The notes under the pieces were generated by a model. The model was not told the origin of the DNA and did not search any database. It worked only from the letters and a program-made list of their open reading frames with translations. DNA of 33,823 nt, taken from assembly GCA_019119795.1 (NCBI GenBank), contig DWWJ01000072.1, positions 1-33,823 on the forward strand, given 5' to 3'. The translations under genes and the position numbers were made by a program. Positions 16,963 to 24,948 of this stretch are shown here, piece after piece (positions within the stretch are counted from its first letter, which is position 1; each line of letters opens with the position of its first letter). Source of the stretch: Candidatus Intestinimonas pullistercoris (GTDB lineage: Bacteria; Bacillota; Clostridia; Oscillospirales; Oscillospiraceae).

Positions 16963-17262
16963 TTACTGCTCGTCCTTGCAGACGATCATGGAACGCATCA
17001 CGCCGTCGGTGATCCGCAGGACACGGTCCAGCTCGGCGGGGAAGGCGGCGTCGGCCGTGAAGGTCATGAGCACGTAGTAGCCCTCGTTGAGGTCATTGAT
17101 GGGATAGGCCAGGCGGCGCTTGCCCCACTCGTCTACCTCGGCCACGGTGCCCCGGGCCTCAGCCATGGTCTTGAATTTCTCCACCATGGCGGCGGTGGCC
17201 TCCTCCCCCAGAGCGGGATCGAGGATATAGACCACCTCGTAGTTGCCGTTGATCTTTGCCAT
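16963..17262 (-). CDS. rpsF: 30S ribosomal protein S6
   Basis: 99 aa: NYEVVYILDPALGEEATAAMVEKFKTMAEARGTVAEVDEWGKRRLAYPINDLNEGYYVLMTF; canonical rpsF-ssb-rpsR order. Confidence 0.97.
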   Translation of the reverse strand: MAKINGNYEVVYILDPALGEEATAAMVEKFKTMAEARGTVAEVDEWGKRRLAYPINDLNEGYYVLMTFTADAAFPAELDRVLRITDGVMRSMIVCKDEQ

Positions 17263-17419
17263 GTGATTTGCACCTCCTTATGGACATATGGCCCCTGCTC
17301 TGCCGCAGGGGCAAGGATGATGCCTGTTTTAGAAACAAGCTTTATTATTATATACAAATTCAGGGATTTGTCAAGAGATTTTTTCCTGTTTTTCGGGAGA
17401 TACAGGGACAAAAGGGCTT

Positions 17420-17680
17420 TTATTGGGAAGCCTCCCCGGCGGAAGGGCCCTCCTCCAGCAGGCGGGCGGCCGCATCCAGGGCCTGGTCGGGGGTAAGGCC
17501 GGACAGGGTGCAGGTCCTGGCCAGCCGGAGCGCCTGGGCCCGGCCGCAGGAGAGCTCCAGCAGCAGGGCCCGGGCCTGCCAGCCCTCACCGGACCGCTCC
17601 TCGCATAGAAGGCCGAATTTCCCGCCCTCCGGCGCCCGGGAGACAGGGGAAGGCAGCTCGATCAGACGATACCGCATCAT
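17420..17680 (-). CDS. Small conserved protein, possibly DUF6514
   Basis: 86 aa: MMRYRLIELPSPVSRAPEGGKFGLLCEERSGEGWQARALLLELSCGRAQALRLARTCTLSGLTPDQALDAAARLLEE. Start overlaps the stop of the upstream HTH gene. Family assignment is from memory of pattern only. Confidence 0.65.
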   Translation of the reverse strand: MMRYRLIELPSPVSRAPEGGKFGLLCEERSGEGWQARALLLELSCGRAQALRLARTCTLSGLTPDQALDAAARLLEEGPSAGEASQ

Positions 17681-17997
17681 CTCCGCTCACCCCGCTTTCC
17701 GGCGGTCCGCTCTGCCTTCCGGGCCTGCTCCATCTGCTCCCTGCTGGCCCGCCGCTGCTCGCCGGCCCGCAGCACCAGGCCGTGCAGGGGGCGGAAATCC
17801 ATGCCGTATTCCTTCTCCAGCCGGACCATCAGCTGGAAGCCGGGGAGGTGCCGCCCCAGCTCCACCTGCTGATAGCCGTTCCGGCTGACGCCAAGCTGCT
17901 GGGCAAAGGTCTCCTGGGTCAGATGCCTGCTCCTTCGGAGTGTGCGGAGCATACTGCCCACGGTCCGATAAAGTTCCTGTTCACAAGATGTTTTCAC
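17677..17997 (-). CDS. XRE-family HTH regulator
   Basis: GTG start at 17997 with AGGAGG upstream: VKTSCEQELYRTVGSMLRTLRRSRHLTQETFAQQLGVSRNGYQQVELGRHLPGFQLMVRLEKEYGMDFRPL. The ATG at 18162 in the track gives an unconvincing N-terminus. Confidence 0.75.
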   Translation of the reverse strand: MKTSCEQELYRTVGSMLRTLRRSRHLTQETFAQQLGVSRNGYQQVELGRHLPGFQLMVRLEKEYGMDFRPLHGLVLRAGEQRRASREQMEQARKAERTAGKRGERR

Positions 17998-18155
17998 AGA
18001 GATATCCTCCTCTACAGTTGGTAAGAGGAAGAATAAACGGACTGTAGAACTTTGTCGGCCAACTATGGTGTGCATTTTGAAGATTTCTGCAATTTTTTTG
18101 ATATTTTGTCGAAAAAGCAAGAAAACGGGCCGCAGCCCGGAAGGAGGGGATCGGC

Positions 18156-18184
18156 TTGCCATTCCAGCCGGGACCTGCTATGAT
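18156..18184 (+). promoter_or_regulatory. Candidate sigma-A promoter of sfsA
   Basis: TTGCCA (18156-18161), 17 nt, TATGAT (18179-18184). Confidence 0.7.
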
Positions 18185-18245
18185 GGAGGGGCCGGGCGGA
18201 CCTTGCCTGTCCACCTGAGCAAGGTCCAAGTCGGGAGAGAACGAG

Positions 18246-18935
18246 ATGCGCTATGGAAAGATCCAGGCGGCACGGTTCCTGCGCCGGCCCAACCGCTTTG
18301 TGGCGGAGGTGGAGCTGGAGGGGCGGACCGAGGCCGTCCATGTGAAGAACACCGGCCGGTGCCGGGAGCTGCTGGTGCCGGGGGCCAGGGTCTATCTGAC
18401 GCCGGGGGAGAACCCCGCCCGCAAGACGGCCTGGGACCTGATCGCCGTGGAGAAGGGGCCCCTCCTCATCAACATGGACGCCCAGGCCCCCAACCGGGTC
18501 TTTGGAGAGTGGGCCGCCGCCGGGCATTTCGTGCCCGGCCTCACCCTGCTGCGGCCGGAGACCACCTGGGGGCGCTCCCGCTTTGACTTCTACTGGGAGG
18601 CCGGGCCGGAGCGCCGGGGCTTTGTGGAGGTCAAGGGGGTGACCCTGGAGCAAGACGGGGTGGCAGCCTTTCCAGATGCCCCCACCGAGCGCGGGGTCCG
18701 CCACCTGGAGGAGCTCTCCGCCGCCCGGCGGGAGGGGTACGAGTGCGCCGTCTGTTTTGTCATTCAGATGAAGGGCCCCACGCGGTTCCGGCCCAACGAG
18801 GCCACTCACCCCGCCTTCGGGGCGGCCCTCCGGGCGGCGGCGGAGGCCGGAGTGGATGTGCTGGCCTACGACTGCCGGGTGACCCCGGACCAGCTGTGGC
18901 TGGACGCCCCGGTGCCCATTGATCTGGGCGGCTGA
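18246..18935 (+). CDS. sfsA: DNA/RNA nuclease SfsA
   Basis: 229 aa: RRPNRFVAEVELEGRTEAVHVKNTGRCRELLVPGARVYL...GRSRFDFYWE...FVEVKGVTLEQDGVAAFPDAPTERGVRHLEEL. Confidence 0.97.
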   Translation: MRYGKIQAARFLRRPNRFVAEVELEGRTEAVHVKNTGRCRELLVPGARVYLTPGENPARKTAWDLIAVEKGPLLINMDAQAPNRVFGEWAAAGHFVPGLTLLRPETTWGRSRFDFYWEAGPERRGFVEVKGVTLEQDGVAAFPDAPTERGVRHLEELSAARREGYECAVCFVIQMKGPTRFRPNEATHPAFGAALRAAAEAGVDVLAYDCRVTPDQLWLDAPVPIDLGG

Positions 18936-18956
18936 GCATGTCGCCCCGTTCCGCCA

Positions 18957-18985
18957 TTGCGCGGCGGGGCCGGCTGTGATATGAT
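18957..18985 (+). promoter_or_regulatory. Candidate sigma-A promoter of the SGNH hydrolase gene
   Basis: TTGCGC (18957-18962), 17 nt, TATGAT (18980-18985). Confidence 0.6.
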
Positions 18986-19062
18986 GGAGCAGGACCATGA
19001 AACAACAAAAGCAGGAGATGGGGCCTCCGGCGGCCGGAGGCACGGCAGAAAGGGGAAGGAAG

Positions 19063-19659
19063 ATGTCCTATCAGATCGTCGCCTTCGGCGACTCCAACAC
19101 CCGCTATTATTTGGGAGACACCGGGACCCCCGGCCCCCTGGAGGACGCCTGGCCCGCCAAGCTGGAGGGACTGCTGCGGGCCCAGGGCGCGGATGTCCAG
19201 GTGGAGAACCAGGGCTACCCCGGCGTCCAGGCCGACTTCGCCATGGAGAAGTTTGCCTCCGTCACGGCGGGGGCCGACCTGTGCATCCTGGGCTTCGGCA
19301 CCAACGACGCCAAAAAGCTGGAGGTCCCCCTGGGGGAGTTCCTTTCGGAGATCTCCGCAGTGCTGGACCAGGCGGCTGAGGCGGGCCTGCCCCTGATCCT
19401 GCTGGGGATCCCCTGGTTTTCCCAGGAGGTGGCGGGGCCGGAGCTCCAGGCCCGGCTGCCGGTGTGGAACGAATCCCTCTCCAGCCTGTGCGACCAGCTG
19501 GGCATCCCCTTTGTGGACCTCTATACCCCCTTCCGGGATGACCCGGAGCGCTGGTTCAACGAGGAGACCACCCCCAAGCGCCACCTGTCCGCCCAGGCCC
19601 ACACCCGGGTGGCCGAGCTCCTGCTCCCCCTGGTGCTGAAGCAGATGGACAAGGGCTGA
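19063..19659 (+). CDS. SGNH/GDSL-type hydrolase
   Basis: MSYQIVAFGDSNTRYYLGDTG...LCILGFGTNDAKK...; GDSN block I and GTND. AGGGGAAGGAAG precedes the ATG at 19063. Confidence 0.88.
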   Translation: MSYQIVAFGDSNTRYYLGDTGTPGPLEDAWPAKLEGLLRAQGADVQVENQGYPGVQADFAMEKFASVTAGADLCILGFGTNDAKKLEVPLGEFLSEISAVLDQAAEAGLPLILLGIPWFSQEVAGPELQARLPVWNESLSSLCDQLGIPFVDLYTPFRDDPERWFNEETTPKRHLSAQAHTRVAELLLPLVLKQMDKG

Positions 19660-19666
19660 GGGGGAA

Positions 19667-19704
19667 GGGCCGCGTTCTCCCGCGGGGGAGGGCGCGGCCC
19701 TTTT
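19667..19704 (+). terminator. Rho-independent-type terminator
   Basis: GGGCCGCG...CGCGGCCC followed by TTTTA. Confidence 0.7.
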
Positions 19705-19867
19705 ACGGCTCCTCCGACGAATGCCCCTCCGGGGGCAGGACGATGAGGTCCGACTCCGGCTGGCCGATATAGAGTTCCTCACAGGTCCGTTGGGCGTCGA
19801 TTAGGGTGTTGATTGCCTGCTCGGTGGCCCGGAACAGGGTCAGATACATCTCTTTATAGTCCGGCAT
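19703..19867 (-). CDS. Small conserved-looking 54-aa protein, not in the supplied ORF track
   Basis: Minus strand ATG at 19867: MPDYKEMYLTLFRATEQAINTLIDAQRTCEELYIGQPESDLIVLPPEGHSSEEP*, preceded by AAGAGGTGATTTG. Confidence 0.75.
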   Translation of the reverse strand: MPDYKEMYLTLFRATEQAINTLIDAQRTCEELYIGQPESDLIVLPPEGHSSEEP

Positions 19868-19894
19868 CAAATCACCTCTTGTCGGTATAGTTTA

Positions 19895-19932
19895 GAACAA
19901 TATATTCAAAATGTCAATAGAATGAATTGTTC
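19895..19932. promoter_or_regulatory. Inverted repeat (candidate operator) between divergent genes
   Basis: GAACAATATATTC (19895-19907) and GAATGAATTGTTC (19920-19932); 11 of 13 positions match in inverted orientation, 12-nt spacer. Confidence 0.6.
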
Positions 19933-19958
19933 AGAATATACTGGCCTTGGTGATAACC

Positions 19959-20177
19959 ATGGAGCGATACAGGAGAATCCGCGATCTGCGGGAGGACCAC
20001 GATCTGACCCAGGCCCAGGTGGGGGCGGCCATCCAGGTGTCCCAGAGGACCTACGCCTACTATGAGAGCGGCCAGCGGATGATCCCGCCCCAGGTCCTCT
20101 GCGCCCTGGCGAATCTGTACCACGTCAGCGTGGACTACCTCCTGGAGCAGACGGACAAAAAAGAGAGAAATCTTTAA
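19959..20177 (+). CDS. Small XRE-family HTH regulator
   Basis: MERYRRIRDLREDHDLTQAQVGAAIQVSQRTYAYYESGQRMIPPQVLCALANLYHVSVDYLLEQTDKKERNL. Confidence 0.9.
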   Translation: MERYRRIRDLREDHDLTQAQVGAAIQVSQRTYAYYESGQRMIPPQVLCALANLYHVSVDYLLEQTDKKERNL

Positions 20178-20209
20178 GTGCCCGCCGGGGCCAGAAGAGC
20201 GCACAAAAT

Positions 20210-20258
20210 AAGCTGTGGAGCCCCCGTTTATGGGGCTCCACAGCTTGTTTTTATTTTT
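20210..20258 (+). terminator. Rho-independent terminator, likely bidirectional
   Basis: AAGCTGTGGAGCCCC-cgttta(t)-GGGGCTCCACAGCTT followed by gTTTTTATTTTT. Confidence 0.93.
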
Positions 20259-21363
20259 GGGGCTCCTGGTCCTCTTCTGGGGCAGGCGGGTCCTCCGGGC
20301 GGATAAAGCCGCTGTAGTAGCGGGAGGCCGGCGGCTCCTCCCTGGGCGGGGAGACGGTCCCCGGGGCGGCGGGAGGCCGGGGGGCCACATCCCGGCTCTG
20401 GTAGCGGTAGTGGGCAGGGGGCTCCGGGGCCGGCGGCGGGGCGGGCTGGGGATAGCCATAGCCGGCGGCGCAGTCGTAAAAGCCCACGGCGGCCACATTC
20501 AGATACGGCGTGAGCCAGAGGGTCAGGGGCAGGGTACACAGGGAGCCCAGGAGCAAAGCGCCGAGGAGGGCCAGAAGCAGGACCAGAGCCGCGGCCCCGA
20601 CACCGTAGTTCGGGAGCAGGGCCGTGGCCAGCAGGAAGGCCGCCCCAAATACCACCACCATCACCACCAGCAGGATGGCGGTGAGAAGGAGGTACCAGCC
20701 CAGGAAGGAGAGCTCCAGCACACAGAGGGACCAGCGGCGTCCCCGCATCAGGTCCTTGCTGGCGTTGAGGCAGTCCATGGCCCCCCAGCTGGGGTGGTCC
20801 AGCAGGATGTAATAGGCCAGAGCGTAGCGCAGGGTCCGGTTGAGGAGAAGGGCGAGGTAGGCGATGGTGCACAGGGTCAGGGCCGCATACAGCGCGGCCT
20901 CGCTCTCCAGCAGGAGGCCGACCGCCAGGGCGGGGAGGTAGACCACCATGAAGGCCAGACCCCAGAGGGCGCAGAAGACCCCCATGAGCAGATAGAGGGG
21001 GATGACCTTCCCCGCCAGGGAGAGGCCGTGGAAGAGGTCCTGGAAGTCGGTCCTCCGGCCCCGCCAGAGGTTCATGGCGTAATAGGCGTAGCCGGTGGAG
21101 AGCACCGCCGTCAGCAGGCCCACCAGGACGCTGGCGAAGAGGGAGATCAGCACCAGGGTCCCTTCGGCCGCGGCGGCGCCGTACCGCCCGGCGTAGGAGA
21201 GGCTGCCGGCCAGGGTCTGGGGGACGCTGGTGACAAAGGAGACCGCCACGCCGGGCAGGGTGGTCAGAAGGGTGTAGACCAGGGTCACCAGCCAGGGCCG
21301 GGGCCGGGCCCGCCGGAGGACCCCGCGGGCCATCTGTTTCACTCGGACGCGGTCATAGTCCAT
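20251..21363 (-). CDS. DUF975 family integral membrane protein
   Basis: 370 aa multi-TM; YAYYAMNLWRGRRTDFQDLFHGL, ILLDHPSWGAMDCLNASKDLMRGRR..., typical of DUF975. Confidence 0.85.
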   Translation of the reverse strand: MDYDRVRVKQMARGVLRRARPRPWLVTLVYTLLTTLPGVAVSFVTSVPQTLAGSLSYAGRYGAAAAEGTLVLISLFASVLVGLLTAVLSTGYAYYAMNLWRGRRTDFQDLFHGLSLAGKVIPLYLLMGVFCALWGLAFMVVYLPALAVGLLLESEAALYAALTLCTIAYLALLLNRTLRYALAYYILLDHPSWGAMDCLNASKDLMRGRRWSLCVLELSFLGWYLLLTAILLVVMVVVFGAAFLLATALLPNYGVGAAALVLLLALLGALLLGSLCTLPLTLWLTPYLNVAAVGFYDCAAGYGYPQPAPPPAPEPPAHYRYQSRDVAPRPPAAPGTVSPPREEPPASRYYSGFIRPEDPPAPEEDQEPQK

Positions 21364-21391
21364 TCCATACGCGCCCCCTTTCTTACCTCCA

Positions 21392-23062
21392 CTATATCAT
21401 GGAAGCACCGGAGTTGTAAAGGGGCAGCTCCACCCAGAACACCGGGCCGGAGGGGCCGTTTTCCGCCCCGCAGGTCCCGCCGTGGAGCCGGGCGGTCTCC
21501 CGGACCAGGGCCAGGCCCAGGCCGCTGCCCCCCTGGGCCCGGTCCCGGGCCTCGTCCACCCGGTAGAAGGGGTCGAAGACCCGCTCCAGGGCCTCCGGGG
21601 GGATGGGGTCCCCGTCGTTGCCCACCTGGAGGCGGACCCGGTCCCCCTTCCGGGCCAGGGAGACCCGGACCGCTCCGCCGGGACGGCAGTGCCGCAGGGC
21701 GTTGCCGCACAGCTCGGCGCACAGGGCCCGCAGCCGCTCCCGGTCCCCGGAAACGGTGCAGGGGGGCGTCTCCAGCGCCAGCCGGACCCCCTTCTCCGCC
21801 GCCGGACGGTCCAGAGGGCGGCAGACCTCCCCCACCAGTCCGGAGAGGTCCACGGCCTCGGCCCGCAAGGCCATTTTGCCCGAGGCCATGCGGCTGAAGT
21901 CCAGCAGGGAATTGACCAGGGCGGCCATGCGGTCGGACTCCTCCATGATGACGGCCAGATATTCCTCCCGCTTCTCCGGGGCGATGTCCTCCTGGAGCCC
22001 CTCGGCGTAGGAGCGCAGGAGGGCCAGGGGGGTCTTGAGCTCATGGGCCACGGCGTTGGTGAGCGCCCGCTCCCGCCGGAGGGAGCGGGTCTGGGACCGG
22101 GCGGTGTAGAAGGCCAGCAGCAGGGCCAGCAGGAGGGTCCCCACATAGACGGCTTCCAGGCCGTGGAGGGCCATGCGGGCGGGGCGGTAGGCCACGCCGC
22201 TGGCGGCGATGATCCCGTTCAGCGTGGCACTGGGGCCGACGTGGGCGGAGCCGCTGCGCCCTGACAGGGTGCTGGCCTGGTTGGTGGAGGGCGGCTGGTC
22301 GGCGGTCAGGCTGTCAACGCGGGCTTCGGCCTCCCGGAAGAGCTCCAGAGCCAGCTCGGGGCTGGTATCGCTCCAGATCAGGGGGGAGGATATCCGGGCG
22401 GCGTCAAAGGTCAGGGTGGTGAGCTCCTTCCCGTCGAAGAAATCGCTGTCGGTGTCCAGCAGGACCACCGGACCGTCCTCATAGTAGTAGACCAGCTTCT
22501 GGGGATACACCACGTTGGCCTCCACCACCCCTGTGACCTCCCCCCGGAGGCCCACACTGAAGTTGATCCCCTGGTCGCTCCCCAGATACTCCTCATAGAG
22601 GCCGCCATCCGTGCCGTAAAACTGGAGGAGCTGGCGCTCCTCCCGCAGACGGCGGACCAGGGCCAGGTGCTCCTCCTCGGTGAGGACAGGGTCAAAGCGG
22701 AGGTGATAGCTGTAGGTCCCGGTACCCGGGAGACAGAAGAGGCCGGAGGTGAGCTGGCTCCGGGCCAGCTCCTGTCCATCTACGTCATAGAGGCGGTAGA
22801 CCCCCATGGCCCCGTACATGGAGTAATAGGCACTCAGCCGGTCCTCCAGCTGGGCGGGCTTGATGGCGGGGTCATAGTCCCCCTCCAGCACCAGCTGGCA
22901 GTCGCGGAGGTTCCAGTCTTCCGACTCTGATAAGCCGCTGTTCAGTAGGCGCTCCTGGGTGTCCAGATTCCGCAGGGTCAGCACCCCCATCACGATCAGC
23001 CAGAAGAGGAGAAAGCGGGCGGCGGTGCGGAGGAAGAGGGGGAGAAACAGCTTGTCTTTCAT
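21392..23062 (-). CDS. Two-component sensor histidine kinase
   Basis: 556 aa; two TM segments; NAVAHELKTPLALLRSYAEGLQEDI (H box), N box CGNALRHC, DPFYRVDEARDRAQGGSGLGLALV (F/G box). Confidence 0.95.
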   Translation of the reverse strand: MKDKLFLPLFLRTAARFLLFWLIVMGVLTLRNLDTQERLLNSGLSESEDWNLRDCQLVLEGDYDPAIKPAQLEDRLSAYYSMYGAMGVYRLYDVDGQELARSQLTSGLFCLPGTGTYSYHLRFDPVLTEEEHLALVRRLREERQLLQFYGTDGGLYEEYLGSDQGINFSVGLRGEVTGVVEANVVYPQKLVYYYEDGPVVLLDTDSDFFDGKELTTLTFDAARISSPLIWSDTSPELALELFREAEARVDSLTADQPPSTNQASTLSGRSGSAHVGPSATLNGIIAASGVAYRPARMALHGLEAVYVGTLLLALLLAFYTARSQTRSLRRERALTNAVAHELKTPLALLRSYAEGLQEDIAPEKREEYLAVIMEESDRMAALVNSLLDFSRMASGKMALRAEAVDLSGLVGEVCRPLDRPAAEKGVRLALETPPCTVSGDRERLRALCAELCGNALRHCRPGGAVRVSLARKGDRVRLQVGNDGDPIPPEALERVFDPFYRVDEARDRAQGGSGLGLALVRETARLHGGTCGAENGPSGPVFWVELPLYNSGASMI

Positions 23063-23088
23063 GGGCGGCTCCTTTCCAGCGGGGCGGC

Positions 23089-23757
23089 CTATTCCGCCTC
23101 CAGCTTATACCCGGCCTTGAACACGGTCTTGATCTGGCCTCCGGCGCTCCCCAGGGCGGAGCGGAGGTTCTTCATCTGGACGTCCACCGCCCGGTCCTCC
23201 CCCTGGAAGTCCAGGCCCCACACCCGGTCCAGAAGCTGGGCCCGGCTGAGGACCCGGCCCCGGTTCCGCAGCAGGCAGAGGAGGAGATCATATTCCTTTG
23301 GGGATAATTTTACCGTTTGATTCCCCACTGTACAGGAATGGGCGCCGGGGGAGAGGCGGATGGCCCCGCAGGCCAGGGTCCCGTCGGGGGTCCCTCGGCT
23401 CCGGCGGATGAGGGCGGCCGTCTTGGCGAAGAGGAGGGCCAGGGAGAAGGGCTTGGTCACATAGTCGTCGCAGCCCAGGGCGTACCCCTGGAGGGCCTGG
23501 TCCTCCCCGCCCAGGGCGGTGAGGAAGAGGATGGGGACGGCGCTCTCCCGCCGGATGGCCCGGCAGACCCCGTAGCCGTCCAGCCCTGGCATCATCACGT
23601 CCAGCAAAACGGCGTCGAAGTCCCGCCGGGCGAAGACCTCCAGGGCGGTCTCCCCGTCTCCGGCCAGGACGGCCTCCACCCCGTGGGCGGTGAAGTAGTC
23701 GGCCAGGATGGTCCTCATGCGGGGCTCGTCCTCCACCACCAGGATGACATCAGACAT
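23089..23757 (-). CDS. OmpR/PhoB-family response regulator
   Basis: MSDVILVVEDEPRMRTILADYFTAHGVEAVLAGDGETALEVFARRDFDAVLLDVMMPGLDGYGV...VTKPFS...KLSPKEYDLLLCLLRNRGRVLSRAQLLDRVWG...VDVQMKNLR. Start set at 23757, not 24003 as in the track. Confidence 0.95.
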   Translation of the reverse strand: MSDVILVVEDEPRMRTILADYFTAHGVEAVLAGDGETALEVFARRDFDAVLLDVMMPGLDGYGVCRAIRRESAVPILFLTALGGEDQALQGYALGCDDYVTKPFSLALLFAKTAALIRRSRGTPDGTLACGAIRLSPGAHSCTVGNQTVKLSPKEYDLLLCLLRNRGRVLSRAQLLDRVWGLDFQGEDRAVDVQMKNLRSALGSAGGQIKTVFKAGYKLEAE

Positions 23758-23878
23758 GGAGACCCCCTCCTTTCCAAAACACAGCATACCAGACAGATGT
23801 GTAAAAATGATGTAGAAGGCAAAAAACATGGCCGCCCGGGTGGGACGGCCATGTTGATTCTGTTTGCGTATCCGGGCG

Positions 23879-24937
23879 TTACCGCCGGCCGCCGAAGCCG
23901 CCTCCGCGGCCGCCGCCGAACCCCCCGGACCGGCTGCCCCCGAAGCCGCCGCTCCGGGCCCCGCCGAAGCCCCCGCCCCGGGAGCCTCCAAAGGAGCCGC
24001 CAAAGCCGCCGGGCCTGCCGCCGCCGGAGGGACGGCCCCCGAAGGTGCCGCCGCCCCGGGGCCCCCGGTTCCCCGCGCCGCCGAAGCCGGAGGAGGGACC
24101 TCCGGGACGGGGTCCGCCGGGCCCGCCCGGCCCCCTGGGACCTCTGGGAGGCGGAGGGGGAGGCCGCCGCCAGCGGCGCTGGTACCAGCCGTACCCGGGC
24201 CCGTGCCAGAAGAAGATGGGCCGGAAGACCACCGGGGGATTGGGCACTCCGTAGTACATCCGCCGGTAGGCGTTGTACCGGGCGGAGTCGATGGCGGAGA
24301 GGATCACAAAGAGCACCAGGAGCAGGGCGATGAGGGAGACCAGCCAGCGGTAGCCGGAGAAGAAGACATAGCCGCCCCCCTGGGGGACCTCCTGGTTGCC
24401 CAGGCCGAAGTTGGCCTGATAGATGGTGTCCATGCCGGAGAAGAAGCTCAGCACGGCCGACTCATAGTTCGTGGCGCTGTTGAGCCGGGATTCCAGCTCG
24501 TCCACCGCCTGGTTGGTGAGGATGGTGGCAAAATCGGTGCCGGGGGCCACATAGTAGCTGTCCTCGGCCACGGCGATGAGGAGGACGGCGTCCCCCTCTC
24601 CCAGGCCCATGTCGGCCCCCTGGTCGTAGGCGGCGTCCTCCAGGGAGGAGGTCCCTACGCTCTCCAGGGTGACCACCGCCACCACGCTGTTATAGCGGTC
24701 GTCCCAGTTGGCGTTGTAGAGGAGGATGGTCTCCTCCGCCGAAGGGGAGAGCAGGTCGGCCTGATCGTAGAGGAAGCGGGTGTAGGAGCTGGTGTCCAGC
24801 GCGGTGTCCAGCGCGCCGGAGCCCTCCGCGGGGAGATCGGAGCCGCTCTGGGCCTTCATCAGGCCGAAGCAGATGGCAAGGCCGATGACCACCAGGGTGA
24901 TGACCACGGCCACCCAGCGTTTTTTCAGCATTTCCAT
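23879..24937 (-). CDS. TPM-domain membrane protein with long Pro- then Gly/Arg/Phe-rich C-terminal tail
   Basis: MEMLKKRWVAVVITLVVIGLAICFG...YTRFLYDQADLLSPSAEETILLYNANWDDRYNSVVAVVTLES...GEGDAVLLIAVAEDSYYVAPG...; tail RRPPPPPPRGPRGPGGPGG...FGGSRSGGFGGGRGGGFGGRR. Confidence 0.85.
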   Translation of the reverse strand: MEMLKKRWVAVVITLVVIGLAICFGLMKAQSGSDLPAEGSGALDTALDTSSYTRFLYDQADLLSPSAEETILLYNANWDDRYNSVVAVVTLESVGTSSLEDAAYDQGADMGLGEGDAVLLIAVAEDSYYVAPGTDFATILTNQAVDELESRLNSATNYESAVLSFFSGMDTIYQANFGLGNQEVPQGGGYVFFSGYRWLVSLIALLLVLFVILSAIDSARYNAYRRMYYGVPNPPVVFRPIFFWHGPGYGWYQRRWRRPPPPPPRGPRGPGGPGGPRPGGPSSGFGGAGNRGPRGGGTFGGRPSGGGRPGGFGGSFGGSRGGGFGGARSGGFGGSRSGGFGGGRGGGFGGRR

Positions 24938-24948
24938 CTCGTGCGCCC

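Noticed and set aside
19022-19041. GCCTCCGG-cgg-CCGGAGGC hairpin in the 5' region of the SGNH hydrolase gene
   Set aside because: Perfect but short and GC-only in a GC-rich genome; not enough to claim regulation.
18063-19043. 326-aa minus ORF antisense to sfsA and the SGNH hydrolase start
   Set aside because: SfsA motifs and promoters are on the plus strand; the antisense translation has no signature.
20215-21897. 560-aa plus-strand ORF antisense to DUF975 and the kinase
   Set aside because: Spans two real minus-strand genes and a terminator; Gly/Gln/Pro-rich composition only.
23864-24254. Ala/Pro-rich plus ORFs over the TPM tail
   Set aside because: Mirror image of the Gly-rich repeat codons on the minus strand; no independent start evidence.
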